Position numbers and translations under genes: made by a program
NCBI GenBank assembly: GCA_000814665.1
Contig: JWIH01000020.1
Span: forward strand, 372,001-436,000
Direction: 5' to 3'
Source: Pseudoalteromonas flavipulchra NCIMB 2033 = ATCC BAA-314
GTDB lineage: Bacteria > Pseudomonadota > Gammaproteobacteria > Enterobacterales > Alteromonadaceae
Length of the DNA: 64,000 nucleotides
The notes under the pieces: generated by a model
Told to the model about the DNA's origin: nothing
Seen by the model: only the letters and a program-made list of their open reading frames with translations
Database searches by the model: none
Part shown: positions 55,558-64,000 of the stretch, one piece after another
Layout: each line of letters starts with the position of its first letter
Position numbering within the stretch: the stretch's first letter is position 1

Positions 55558-58101
55558 ATGCAATTTATTAATAACAAGCTGGAAAACGCTGTTCGCAAGC
55601 CAATCTCGTTGGCTGTCGGTGCCGCGCTTCTTTCAACTATTTCAATTCATGCGCAAGCCGAAAGTAACAACACTGAAGCCAAAGAAAGTGTTGAAGTTAT
55701 CGAAATCACTGGTACGCGAAGAAGTCTTCGTAGTGTCGCCGAGAGCACGGTGCCGGTAGATGTGATTTCTTTAGAAGATATGCAAAGTACAGGTCAGCTG
55801 GAGCTAAGCCAAGTACTAACAACTCTAGTGCCTAGTTTTAACTTCCCAAATTCAACGCTGGCGGATGGCACGGATCACGCCCGTCCGGCAGTACTTAGAG
55901 GTTTAGCACCGGATCACACCTTAGTGCTGGTAAATGGTAAACGTCGTCATGCCGGCGCATTATTGAATTTAAATGGTACCGTTGGTCGTGGTTCAACGGC
56001 GGTTGATTTAAATACCATTCCAGCTGCCGCGATTAAGCGTATAGAAGTACTGCGTGATGGCGCTGCTGCTCAATACGGCTCAGATGCCATTGCTGGCGTT
56101 ATTAATATTGTGCTTAAAGATGCAGAAGAAGGCGGCAGTATTAGTGTGACCTATGGTGAGCACGATACGCAGATGGCAGGTGTCCCTGACTTATTACAAA
56201 CCCGTGCAAACGCTGCGGGCGATTTAGACTTTGTATTAGGAGATGACCGCAAGCGTAATGATGGTGGTACTACAACAATTGGTGCCAACGTTGGTTTTGC
56301 TTTAGGTAATGATGGTTTTATTAATCTGTCTGCCGAATATAGAGATAAAAAACCAACTAATCGTTCAGGCTTCGATCCAAGAGAGCAATATGCTCGTGAT
56401 GAAAATGGTCAACTTGACTCAAGAGAGTTTTCATTCGATCGCTACAACCACCGTTTTGGTAAAGCCGAAGTGGAAGACTTTGCACTATTTTACAATGCGG
56501 GTTACAACCTAGATGCTGAAACCGAGCTTTATTCATTTGGTAGCTACTCGACACGTGAAGGTAACTCCGGTGGTTTCTATCGTCGCGCAAATGACAGCCG
56601 CAACTTAACTGCGGTATACCCAGATGGTTTCTTACCTCAAATCGTCAGCGATGTAGATGATTACTCTTTTGCGGTTGGTGTAAAAGGCACTCAAGGTGAG
56701 TGGGATTACGATATCAGTACAAACTATGGTGTGAATGACTTCGCTTTGGGGGTCGTAAATAGTTTGAATACTTCGATGGGGGTAACAAGCCCGACTGAGT
56801 TTAATAACGGCGCTTTAGTTTATTCACAGTGGCTTGTGAATGCTGATGCTAAAACGGCATTGGATTTGGGCTTACCGGATGACGTATTTTTCACGATTGG
56901 TGCAGAATATCGCCGCGAAACCTATGAAATTGAAGTCGGTGAAGAAGCGTCTTACCTCACCGTGCTTGATGCAGAAGGCAATCCCGTTGCAGCTGGTGGT
57001 GCGCAGGTGCTCGCTGGTTTCTCACCAGCAAGCGCTGTCGATGAATCTCGTCATAACATCGCTTTATTCGCAGAGTTTGATACCTACTTAATGCAGGACT
57101 GGAATGTCGTCTTGGCGGGTCGCTTTGAAGATTATAGTGATTTTGGCAGCACTTTCACTAGTAAACTGGCATCGCGCTATGTAGTGTCGGATAACTTTTC
57201 ACTACGTGGTGCAGTAAGCACAGGTTTTAGAGCGCCTTCATTGGCTCAAACGTCCTATAAATCAATTGCTACGGTATTTGAAAATGGCGTACCGAGTGAA
57301 GTTGGCCACTTCCCTGTTGATACGCCAGCTGCAAAAGCGCTGGGTGCTCGAGAGCTTGAACCGGAAGAGTCGGTCAATTTGACGGCGGGCTTTGTCTACA
57401 CACTAGACGCGTTCTCATTTACTGTGGATGCCTATCGCATTGACATCGATGATCGCATCGTCCTTTCTGAGAACTTGGGTGGTCCTGAGGTCATTAATAT
57501 TTTGCAGCAAGCGGGTGAGCTCAATACGCAAAGTGTAAGGTACTTCACTAATGCTATTGACTCGCGTACTCAAGGTGTGGATATCGTGGCAACGTACAGT
57601 TTTGATCTTGCCGACTACGGTGATCTGCGTTTAAGTGCCGCGGTAAACATCAATGACACTGAAGTGACGCATGTAAAAGCAAACCCTGCTGAGCTTGAAG
57701 CCCTTGGTGACAGCTATGAGTACTTTGCTCGTCGTGAAATTGCACGATTTGAAGATGGGACACCAAAAGACAAATGGAACCTAGCTGCAATTTGGCAATT
57801 TGGCGATTGGCAGACGACATTACGTGCCACACGCTATGGTGAAACGGTAGATTCTTCGAGCGCAGTAGAGGGCGATGAAGTATTAGACGCTAAATGGATC
57901 ACTGATTTAGAAGTGGCTTATAACCTAGGTGACAACTGGAAGTTTGCTGTAGGCGCTAACAATCTATTTGATCAATATCCACAAGATACTGTTAGTAATA
58001 TTGGTTATACAACGTTTAACCAGATCTTTCCTTACTCTGCGTTCTCGGCATATAACACCGATGGTCGTTTTGTGTATGGCAATATCAGCTACCGATTCTA
58101 A
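55558..58101 (+). CDS. TonB-dependent outer-membrane receptor
   Basis: Outer-membrane barrel receptor of about 847 residues. Signal peptide (cleavage near HAQA-ES), TonB-box-like EVIEITG just after it, plug domain (about 45-160: PVDVISLEDMQSTGQLELSQVL, RGLAPDHTLVLVNGKRRH, LRDGAAAQYGSDAIAGVINIVLK), then a 22-strand type barrel ending in the aromatic FVYGNISYRF. Start chosen at ATG 55558; the upstream TTG adds a non-signal stretch. The substrate is not evident: no siderophore or sugar gene is adjacent. It would use a TonB system such as the one at 43-3752. Confidence 0.9.
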   Translation: MQFINNKLENAVRKPISLAVGAALLSTISIHAQAESNNTEAKESVEVIEITGTRRSLRSVAESTVPVDVISLEDMQSTGQLELSQVLTTLVPSFNFPNSTLADGTDHARPAVLRGLAPDHTLVLVNGKRRHAGALLNLNGTVGRGSTAVDLNTIPAAAIKRIEVLRDGAAAQYGSDAIAGVINIVLKDAEEGGSISVTYGEHDTQMAGVPDLLQTRANAAGDLDFVLGDDRKRNDGGTTTIGANVGFALGNDGFINLSAEYRDKKPTNRSGFDPREQYARDENGQLDSREFSFDRYNHRFGKAEVEDFALFYNAGYNLDAETELYSFGSYSTREGNSGGFYRRANDSRNLTAVYPDGFLPQIVSDVDDYSFAVGVKGTQGEWDYDISTNYGVNDFALGVVNSLNTSMGVTSPTEFNNGALVYSQWLVNADAKTALDLGLPDDVFFTIGAEYRRETYEIEVGEEASYLTVLDAEGNPVAAGGAQVLAGFSPASAVDESRHNIALFAEFDTYLMQDWNVVLAGRFEDYSDFGSTFTSKLASRYVVSDNFSLRGAVSTGFRAPSLAQTSYKSIATVFENGVPSEVGHFPVDTPAAKALGARELEPEESVNLTAGFVYTLDAFSFTVDAYRIDIDDRIVLSENLGGPEVINILQQAGELNTQSVRYFTNAIDSRTQGVDIVATYSFDLADYGDLRLSAAVNINDTEVTHVKANPAELEALGDSYEYFARREIARFEDGTPKDKWNLAAIWQFGDWQTTLRATRYGETVDSSSAVEGDEVLDAKWITDLEVAYNLGDNWKFAVGANNLFDQYPQDTVSNIGYTTFNQIFPYSAFSAYNTDGRFVYGNISYRF

Positions 58102-58116
58102 GCAAACTTAGAAAGA

Positions 58117-58146
58117 CGAAAGGCCAAGCATCTGCTTGGCCTTTCG
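58117..58146 (+). terminator. Hairpin between the receptor and the TPR kinase genes
   Basis: A 14-bp perfect stem CGAAAGGCCAAGCA / TGCTTGGCCTTTCG with a two-base loop, between convergent stops. T-runs are weak, but the stem is very stable and symmetrical. Confidence 0.75.
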
Positions 58147-58189
58147 TACATTACTTACTTAATATCAACTTACATTTTATGCGGGTACT

Positions 58190-60238
58190 TTATGCTGGTA
58201 CATCTATCGCATGAGGTAAGTTTATCTGAATACACAAACCGCCATACTTCCCGGACTTCACTGTGATTTTTCCATTCATCACTTCAATTAAGCTCTTACA
58301 AATAGATAAACCAAGACCTGAGCCTCCTGTTGCACGACTTCTCGATGCCTCGACACGGTACAAGCGTTCAAACAGTTTGTTTTGCTCGGCCTCCGATACG
58401 CCTGGTGAGCTATCATCTACTTGTAGGAATAGTCCTTGTTTATTGACCACAGCTTTAAACCTTACCTTGCCGGGTTTATCTGTGTATAAACATGCATTCT
58501 TAGCAAGATTATCGATAACCCTATCCAGCTTTGGTTTATCAATGTAAATACTCATATCATCGACGTGAATGTCGGCGATAAATTGCAGCTGATTACTAGT
58601 TACTAGTCTTTCAATATCGTACACATAGCTTTGGATAACCGTTTTCGCGCCATGCTGCTGGGGATGGATCACAAGCGCGTCATGATCAGCTTGAGACAAT
58701 TGATATACGTTCGAGATCAATTCATTTAGCTGATTTATCTTGTTGTTGATCTTGGCATATGCAATTGTGCTGTCATCAATAAGATTGTGTTCCATCGCTT
58801 CGATATGGAGTTTTAATACACTAAGTGGCGTACGTAACTCGTGGGAAATATCGGCCAGCATTTTATCTTTATGCTCAATATTCAATTGATACATTTTTGC
58901 TTTTAGCGCCGCATTTCTATGTTTGACGACAAAAAATCCGACTAGAAATAATCCAGCTAAAAAGGTCGAGATTGCAGTGATCACCCACATTTGTGTGGAT
59001 AGCTTGGCATTTTGTAAGTTAACCTCGGTTATGGCTTGTGCAGAGCGTGCTTGCTCCAGTTGTTGAGATTGAATAAGCGCGTCAATACTGGCTTTATAGG
59101 TACTTACTTGTTTTTCTAGTAATGTTTCATGAAGTTGAATCTGTAGCTCTGAAGTCGACTTCATAAATTGAAAAGCTTGGGCGTATTCATGATGTGCAGC
59201 AAGCGTTATCGCTTTAAGGCGATGATATTTTTCGAGCAGCACCTCTGCCGTTTCAATTTCGGTTAGGGCGTCCAGCTTGGTGAGTAGTGTTTTTGCTTTG
59301 GCTAATTCTTTGCGTTTTAGCCTAACTTCTAACTCCGTCAGGTAGGCGTAAAATTGTTGCAGTGTTGAACTGGTTTGAGTGGCATATTCAATGCCTGCAA
59401 GTGCATCCGACAGGGCATTGTCTAAGTCTGCCTTGGCTATATGGATTAATGCGGAGTTTCGATATGCCCTAGCGAGTGAAACCCTAGCATTGAGTTCTTT
59501 TAGAAATTCAATGGCCTCTTTTGTTTGCGCTAATGCTTCGTCCGTTTTACCGTTCTTAAACTTCAGCTCTCCCAAGCGAAGGGCCGTGCCTGCGACGTTG
59601 CGTAATTCTTTTGAAGCTTTATCTGCAACGAGAGCTTGTTGGAAGAAATACTCAGCATTTTCCTCATCCCCCATACGCACAGAAATATCACCAAGATTGT
59701 AAAAATTAGCCCCTTGCTTTTCGTACTGATCAGTTCCTTTTAACAGTTCATAGGCTTTTAAGTGGTATTGCATAGATTGCGCAAGCAAATTTCTGTGGTC
59801 GGCAACAACACCTAGATTATTATAGGTTTGCGCCACTAAACTTGACTTGTTCATCGCTTCGGCTGAAGCGAGCGCTTTTAAGTAAAAAGACTCGGCCTGC
59901 TCAAGCTGGCTTAAGTTACGATAGTTAATGCCTATCTCTCTGTATAAATCATACTTGCGCGCTTCGGTAAGGAAAAACTGCTTTTCGATATAGCTAAGGG
60001 TAGATATTGATTTCTCATATAAGTCTTGCTTTCGATAAATCATGGCCTGCAAATAAATCGCTTGATATCGCGTTTCTTCTTCTTCACTGACGCTGGCCGT
60101 TTCAATTTTAACTAAGGCTTCGGTGTATTTGCCTGCCTTTTCTAAATCTTCTATTTCCTTGATAACTGTATTCCCGGCCTGGCAATGCATCGCTGTAAGC
60201 AGTGCTACTGCTTTTATTAAGTTCTTAATGGGGGTCAT
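58190..60238 (-). CDS. TPR-repeat sensor histidine kinase
   Basis: Histidine kinase of 682 residues. A signal peptide (about 1-22) leads into about seven tetratricopeptide repeats in the periplasm (about 30-370; e.g. LVAQTYNNLGVVADHRNLL), then coiled coil, one membrane segment (about 408-430), HisKA with DISHELRTPLSVLK and HATPase with N-box DNLAKNACLY, DDSSPG and TGGSGLGLSICKS. The kinase core resembles that of the 7TMR-DISM kinase at 15681, so they are probably paralogues. No response regulator is adjacent. Its upstream gap holds the distal iteron cluster. Confidence 0.9.
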   Translation of the reverse strand: MTPIKNLIKAVALLTAMHCQAGNTVIKEIEDLEKAGKYTEALVKIETASVSEEEETRYQAIYLQAMIYRKQDLYEKSISTLSYIEKQFFLTEARKYDLYREIGINYRNLSQLEQAESFYLKALASAEAMNKSSLVAQTYNNLGVVADHRNLLAQSMQYHLKAYELLKGTDQYEKQGANFYNLGDISVRMGDEENAEYFFQQALVADKASKELRNVAGTALRLGELKFKNGKTDEALAQTKEAIEFLKELNARVSLARAYRNSALIHIAKADLDNALSDALAGIEYATQTSSTLQQFYAYLTELEVRLKRKELAKAKTLLTKLDALTEIETAEVLLEKYHRLKAITLAAHHEYAQAFQFMKSTSELQIQLHETLLEKQVSTYKASIDALIQSQQLEQARSAQAITEVNLQNAKLSTQMWVITAISTFLAGLFLVGFFVVKHRNAALKAKMYQLNIEHKDKMLADISHELRTPLSVLKLHIEAMEHNLIDDSTIAYAKINNKINQLNELISNVYQLSQADHDALVIHPQQHGAKTVIQSYVYDIERLVTSNQLQFIADIHVDDMSIYIDKPKLDRVIDNLAKNACLYTDKPGKVRFKAVVNKQGLFLQVDDSSPGVSEAEQNKLFERLYRVEASRSRATGGSGLGLSICKSLIEVMNGKITVKSGKYGGLCIQINLPHAIDVPA

Positions 60239-60387
60239 GTATCAACTTTAAGGTACTGTAATTAGTTTTATAGTTTTACATGGAAAAGTGGGGTAAATAT
60301 GGAAAGTGTAAAGGGGGTTTACAGCAGAATGAAGTGCTTATAAATCTGAGGTTAGTCATATTTTGATTTTTAGTCAAAATAAACTCA

Positions 60388-60654
60388 GAACAAAATTTTA
60401 CTAAGTAAGTTAGTAAAAATGTGACCTGTCGCTGGTTTAGTTAGTAAAATTTTGATTTGTGAAAGTGAAAAAAGTCACAAATGCACTCTTTTTTGTCTGG
60501 ATCTTGGATCTTTAATGTAAAGATCGGGATCGTTAGGTGTTGAGTTAATAAAATTCTGATCTCAAATAAGTCTAGGTTAGTAAAAATATGATCTGAATAA
60601 CTGACGTTGGTAAATACGTGATCTCAGTTACCTGTGGCTAGTAAAAATCTGATC
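60388..60654. repeat. Distal iteron cluster matching the origin iterons
   Basis: Seven 17-bp sites related to the origin consensus: minus at 60388-60404 (GAAC in place of GATC), plus at 60410 (ends GACC), 60441 (ends GATT), 60545, 60577, 60607 and 60638 (last four end GATC). Plus copies start 31, 32, 30 and 31 bases apart within each group, about three helical turns, unlike the 22-base phasing at the origin. Between the two groups sits a GATC-containing hairpin. Probably bound by the same initiator. Confidence 0.82.
60500..60531. repeat. GATC hairpin within the distal iteron cluster
   Basis: GATCTTTA and TAAAGATC (60507-60514, 60518-60525) form a perfect 8-bp stem with an ATG loop, flanked by one more GATC on each side (60500, 60528). 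Four Dam sites fall within 32 bases. Confidence 0.7.
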
Positions 60655-60666
60655 CACAATAGATAA

Positions 60667-60684
60667 AAGGGCCTGACGGCCCTT
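60667..60684 (-). terminator. Terminator after aceA
   Basis: A 7-bp stem AAGGGCC / GGCCCTT with a TGAC loop, followed on the minus strand by TTTATCT. It separates aceA transcription from the iteron cluster 13 bases further on. Confidence 0.75.
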
Positions 60685-60726
60685 GCTGATTAGGGAACTA
60701 TATAAGTCGTTATCTAAATCGAGTAT

Positions 60727-62331
60727 TTAGAACTGGTTCATGGTGTTGGCTTCACCGCCAGCTTTGAGTGCGTTCTCACCAGAGAAATACTCTTTGTGCG
60801 TGTCACCGATATTAGAGCCTGCCAAGTCTTGGTGTTTAACTGATGCTTGTTCGCGACGGATTTCTTGTCGTTGCACATCGCGCACATAGGCAAGCATACC
60901 CGCGTCACCAAAATAGCCTTCAGCCAGAATATCAGTGCTGAGTGCTGCTGTATGATAAGTTGGCAGTGTAATAAGGTGATGGAAAATTCCCGCTTCTCTT
61001 GCCGAGTCTCGCTGGAAGTTTTGCACCAGTAGATCGGCTTCGGTTGCCAACTCGGTTGCGTCTAACTCTGGCGCCATCAATACTTTTGCATCCGCGCTTG
61101 GATTTGGGTATGCCGATAAGTCTTTACCTTGCTCCTGCCATTGCTGGTATACCTGCTCACGGAATTTTAATGTCCAGTTGAACGATGGCGAGTTGTTGTA
61201 CACAAGCTTAGCGTTAGGCACCTGTTCGCGAACTCGGTTAACTAGCTCGGCAATTTGCTCGATATTTGGCTTTTCGGTTTCAATCCACAATAGATCTGCG
61301 CCTGATTGAAGACTGGTTACACAGTCTAGTACCACACGATCTTTTTCTGTGCCTGCTCTGAATTGGTATAAACCGTTGTCTAAGCGAACTGGCTTTTGCA
61401 GTTCGCCACCCAATTTAATTGCCATCTCACCTTCTTGTAAGTCAGCGGCCGAGGTAACTGGCGTGGTGTCTAAATAGCTAGTGTATTGGCTCGCAAGGTC
61501 GCCCTGCGCTTTTGATACTGGCACTTTTTGCGTCAAACTTGCACCCAATGAGTCAGTGCGTGCGACGATAACGCCATCTTCAACACCAAGCTCAAGGAAA
61601 GCATATCGTACAGCGTTAATCTTAGCTAAAAAGTCCTCATGGGGAACCGTTACTTTACCTGCTTGGTGGCCACACTGTTTTGCGTCCGATACTTGGTTTT
61701 CGATTTGAATTGCACAAGCACCCGCTTCAATCATTTGTTTAGCTAATAGGTAGGTTGCTTCTTCGTTACCAAAACCGGCATCAATATCAGCAATGATAGG
61801 CACTACATGGGTTTCGAAGTTATCGATTTTGCTAAGGATCTCTGTTGTATCTTGGCCTTTTGCTCTCGCTGCATCAAGATCTTTGTAGAGATGATCTAGC
61901 TCTCGCGCATCGGCTTGCTTGAGGAAGGTGTAGATCTCTTCAATCAAAGCTGGAACCGCTGTTTTTTCATGCATACTTTGGTCAGGTAGTGGGCCAAACT
62001 CTGAGCGCAGTGCAGCAACCATCCAGCCACTTAGGTATACGTAAGAGCGTTTTGTGGTTTTATTGTGACGCTTTACTGCCATCATCATTTGTTGCGCGGT
62101 AAAACCGTGCCAACAACCAAGCGATTGTGTGTATTGGCTGCTATCTGCGTCGTACGCTGCCATGTCTTCACGCATCACTTTTGCCGTGTATTTTGCAATG
62201 TCCAAACCGGTTTTAAAACGGTTTTGTAGGTGCATACGGCTGGCATACTCAGGACTGATAGATTGCCAAGTTTTTCCTTGGCTTTGGCATAGACTAGAGA
62301 AATGATCTAACTGAGTTTGATACTGAGACAT
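60727..62331 (-). CDS. aceA: Isocitrate lyase (long form)
   Basis: Glyoxylate-shunt enzyme splitting isocitrate into glyoxylate and succinate. 534 residues, the longer form found in Pseudomonas and marine gammaproteobacteria rather than the 434-residue E. coli form. Active-site motif DAKQCGHQAGK (about 212-222; KKCGH in most lyases) with the catalytic Cys, IIADIDAGFGNEEATYLL (about 175-192), and QIENQVSD. It is divergent from glcB, so both shunt enzymes sit together. Expected induction on acetate or fatty acids is family knowledge; no operator was recognised. Confidence 0.95.
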   Translation of the reverse strand: MSQYQTQLDHFSSLCQSQGKTWQSISPEYASRMHLQNRFKTGLDIAKYTAKVMREDMAAYDADSSQYTQSLGCWHGFTAQQMMMAVKRHNKTTKRSYVYLSGWMVAALRSEFGPLPDQSMHEKTAVPALIEEIYTFLKQADARELDHLYKDLDAARAKGQDTTEILSKIDNFETHVVPIIADIDAGFGNEEATYLLAKQMIEAGACAIQIENQVSDAKQCGHQAGKVTVPHEDFLAKINAVRYAFLELGVEDGVIVARTDSLGASLTQKVPVSKAQGDLASQYTSYLDTTPVTSAADLQEGEMAIKLGGELQKPVRLDNGLYQFRAGTEKDRVVLDCVTSLQSGADLLWIETEKPNIEQIAELVNRVREQVPNAKLVYNNSPSFNWTLKFREQVYQQWQEQGKDLSAYPNPSADAKVLMAPELDATELATEADLLVQNFQRDSAREAGIFHHLITLPTYHTAALSTDILAEGYFGDAGMLAYVRDVQRQEIRREQASVKHQDLAGSNIGDTHKEYFSGENALKAGGEANTMNQF

Positions 62332-62578
62332 AATTAGCTTCCTTTGAACGGGTACTATAAATCAAATTAAATTCTGGTTGTTTGTTACACGAAACCAACC
62401 GGTGTGAGAGTGGTTGGCTGCGGGCTTAATTAAACACTAGGCCGATAAATTAGATTTTTTAAATTTATAGTTATTATTACGAGTATATTTTTTGTGAATG
62501 GGAAAAGGGGTTCGTTTTTCCAAAAATTGTTTTATGTTTGACCTATCCCGTTCAAAAAATGTTAATCAAGGACTCTCC
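62332..62578. promoter_or_regulatory. Divergent aceA-glcB promoter region
   Basis: 247 bp between divergent glyoxylate-shunt genes. AT-rich from about 62440 to 62570. It must hold both promoters; I do not see an operator I can name. Confidence 0.4.
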
Positions 62579-64000
62579 ATGAGCAAGTATGTCACTCATT
62601 CAGGCTTCCAAATTGCGACTCCACTGGCGCAGTTTGTTGAGCAATCTTTACTTCCCGGTACGGGGATCGCGGTCAATCAATTTTGGCAAGGCGTAGTGGA
62701 TATTTTTTCGGAACTTGGGAAGCAAAACCAAGCGTTACTCAACAAACGCGATACCCTGCAACAGCAAATTGACGATTACCACCTCTCTCATCCTGATTGG
62801 CAATCTGCAGAATATCGGACATTTCTTGAATCTATTGGTTATTTGCAGCCTGAGCCCGAAGATTTTGCCATCGAAACCGAGCATGTGGAGCCTGAAATTG
62901 CGAGCGCAGCCGGTCCTCAGTTAGTGGTGCCTGTCAGTAACGCAAGGTTTGCGCTCAATGCGGCTAATGCGCGTTGGGGCTCCTTGTATGACGCGCTCTA
63001 TGGAACGGATGTTCTTGGCGAAGAGGATGGTGCTGAGCGTACTCAAGCCTATAATCCGAATCGTGGGTTTAAAGTCATGGCTTATGCTAGGCAATTCCTC
63101 GATAAAGCGCTGCCGTTGGCAGAAGGTTCTCACATAGAAAGTACGAACTACGCGATTCTAGACGGCAATTTAGTGATTACACTCAACGACAGCACCCAAG
63201 TTGCACTGCAAAAGCCTGATCAGCTAGTGGGTTATCAGGGGGAGGCACAAAATCCAAGCGCGGTATTGTTGCGCCACCATGATCTGCATATTGAGATCCA
63301 AATTGATCCACACCATCCGATAGGACAGGCAGACAAAGCCGGGATCAAAGATGTCGTCCTTGAGGCTGCACTTACGACAATCATGGATTGTGAAGACTCA
63401 GTTGCGGCGGTGGATGCACAAGACAAAGTATTGGTATACCAAAATTGGTTAGGCTTGATGAAAGGGAGCTTGAGTGAGACTTTCGAAAAGTCAGGTCAAT
63501 CGCTGACTCGGACGCTAAATGCCGACCGAAGTTACGTAGATACACAAGGCCAGCGTATGACACTAAAAGGTCGCTCTATGATGTTTGTGCGCAATGTTGG
63601 CCACCTAATGACAACGCCAGCGATACTGGATGCAGAAGGAAACGAGCAGTTCGAAGGGATTTTAGATGCCATCATGACAAGCACGGCTGCGCTGCATGAT
63701 TTACAAGGCAATAGTCCGTTTAAAAACTCGACGGCAGCAAGTATCAATATCGTGAAGCCAAAGATGCACGGGCCTGAAGAAGTCGCTTTCACTGATACCC
63801 TATTTAGCCGAGTTGAAGCGCTGCTCTCGCTACCCAAAAATACCATTAAAATGGGGATTATGGATGAAGAGCGCCGTACTTCGGTAAACTTAAAAGCGTG
63901 TATTGCTGCTGCTAAGCAGCGTGTAGTATTTATCAATACGGGCTTTTTGGATAGAACAGGCGATGAAATTCATACCTCAATGCTGGCGGGCCCTGTATTG
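62579..64000 (+). CDS. glcB: Malate synthase G (3' end outside window)
   Basis: Condenses glyoxylate with acetyl-CoA to malate. The frame is open from ATG 62579 to the window end (474 codons of an expected 720 or so). Matches to E. coli GlcB recalled by eye: [16 protein letters not shown] (about 138-153), [14 protein letters not shown] (about 265-278), [45 protein letters not shown]. It is the G isoform, not the shorter A form usually paired with aceA. The acidic residues of MDCEDS and MDEERR fit the magnesium and glyoxylate site. 247 bases separate it from divergent aceA. Confidence 0.95.
   Translation, partial: MSKYVTHSGFQIATPLAQFVEQSLLPGTGIAVNQFWQGVVDIFSELGKQNQALLNKRDTLQQQIDDYHLSHPDWQSAEYRTFLESIGYLQPEPEDFAIETEHVEPEIASAAGPQLVVPVSNARFALNAANARWGSLYDALYGTDVLGEEDGAERTQAYNPNRGFKVMAYARQFLDKALPLAEGSHIESTNYAILDGNLVITLNDSTQVALQKPDQLVGYQGEAQNPSAVLLRHHDLHIEIQIDPHHPIGQADKAGIKDVVLEAALTTIMDCEDSVAAVDAQDKVLVYQNWLGLMKGSLSETFEKSGQSLTRTLNADRSYVDTQGQRMTLKGRSMMFVRNVGHLMTTPAILDAEGNEQFEGILDAIMTSTAALHDLQGNSPFKNSTAASINIVKPKMHGPEEVAFTDTLFSRVEALLSLPKNTIKMGIMDEERRTSVNLKACIAAAKQRVVFINTGFLDRTGDEIHTSMLAGPVL

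Larger units (their letters stand above)
60239..60726. other. 488-bp intergenic region holding the distal iteron locus
   Basis: Gene-free gap between the TPR kinase start and the aceA end. It contains seven iteron-like sites, a GATC hairpin and the aceA terminator. Everything from 60388 to 60654 appears dedicated to the repeats. Confidence 0.7.

Noticed and set aside
60948..60962. TGTATGATAAGTTGG in aceA, partly like a Ter site
   Set aside because: Only the TGTATGAT half matches the element; the TGTTCT half is missing, and it lies in coding sequence.
1..64000. GC-skew evidence for replication direction
   Set aside because: Hand counts of G and C in four 300-base gene samples on both sides of the origin were too small and too confounded by coding strand to decide. 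A whole-replicon calculation is needed.
1..64000. CRISPR arrays, tRNA/rRNA genes, transposases or prophage
   Set aside because: None seen on reading through; the repeats found are iterons, Ter sites and hairpins, and no transposase-like or integrase-like protein is present.

Overview
The window looks like part of the secondary chromosome (chromid) of a marine gammaproteobacterium, most likely Pseudoalteromonas or a close relative. The grounds are AT-rich DNA of moderate GC, a TonB2/TtpC energy-transduction operon, a three-gene secreted chitinolysis cluster, mannose-specific sugar catabolism, PpsA/PpsR, a long-form isocitrate lyase next to malate synthase G, and a plasmid-type replication and partition locus (initiator, iterons, ParA, ParB) embedded among ordinary metabolic genes. 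The genus is inferred from gene content and protein style; no database search was possible.  Layout. 1-3752: TonB2-type operon (DUF3450, TtpC, ExbB2, ExbD2, TonB2, start of a further gene). 4002-5891: chemoreceptor. 6089-12898: mannoside/mannose utilisation (BSP-type protease, GH92 alpha-mannosidase, sugar permease, mannose isomerase-like epimerase, fructokinase) with two matching operator-like palindromes. 12961-17630: YcgN protein, a 7TMR-DISM diguanylate cyclase, a 55-residue membrane protein and a 7TMR-DISM histidine kinase. 17920-23535: Na/Pi symporter behind a Pho box, an unknown protein, and an SBP-recQ-anmK operon. 23702-30810: GH18 chitinase, AA10 LPMO and a second GH18 chitinase. 31216-40940: degenerate HD-GYP response regulator, YdiJ-type dehydrogenase, ppsA/ppsR, class II DAHP synthase. 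40941-48691: the replication region. 48862-64000: SNF2 helicase, orphan response regulator, RmuC, TonB-dependent receptor, TPR histidine kinase, a second iteron cluster, aceA and the 5' part of glcB.  The main find is a complete replication-control landscape. The gene at 43073-43972 is a Tus (replication terminator protein) homologue that keeps E. coli Tus landmarks. A 14-15-bp element (reading GTATGATGTGTTCT in Ter orientation) occurs six times, at 32708, 41035, 42630, 42843, 43058 and 44080. Its GTATGnTGT half matches the conserved half of E. coli Ter. Five copies are oriented to stop forks moving left (away from the origin at about 45.8-46.4 kb). The sixth, between tus and the initiator gene, points the other way and would stop a fork arriving from the left. 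Read literally, the leftward fork is arrested within 3 kb of the origin, the rightward fork copies the whole circle, and it ends just short of the origin. This gives enforced unidirectional replication with the terminus beside the origin. As I recall, unidirectional replication has been reported for Pseudoalteromonas chromids.  The origin has about ten 17-bp iterons (consensus TTAGTAAAAATTTGATC, each ending in a GATC Dam site), spaced about 22 bp apart where they are in series, plus two perfect DnaA boxes. A second set of seven iteron-like sites lies 14 kb away at 60388-60654, in a gene-free gap, spaced about 31 bp apart around a GATC hairpin. It looks like a distal copy-number or timing locus for the same initiator. 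A XerD-arm-like sequence inside the fork trap (44014-44024) is a candidate dif half-site.
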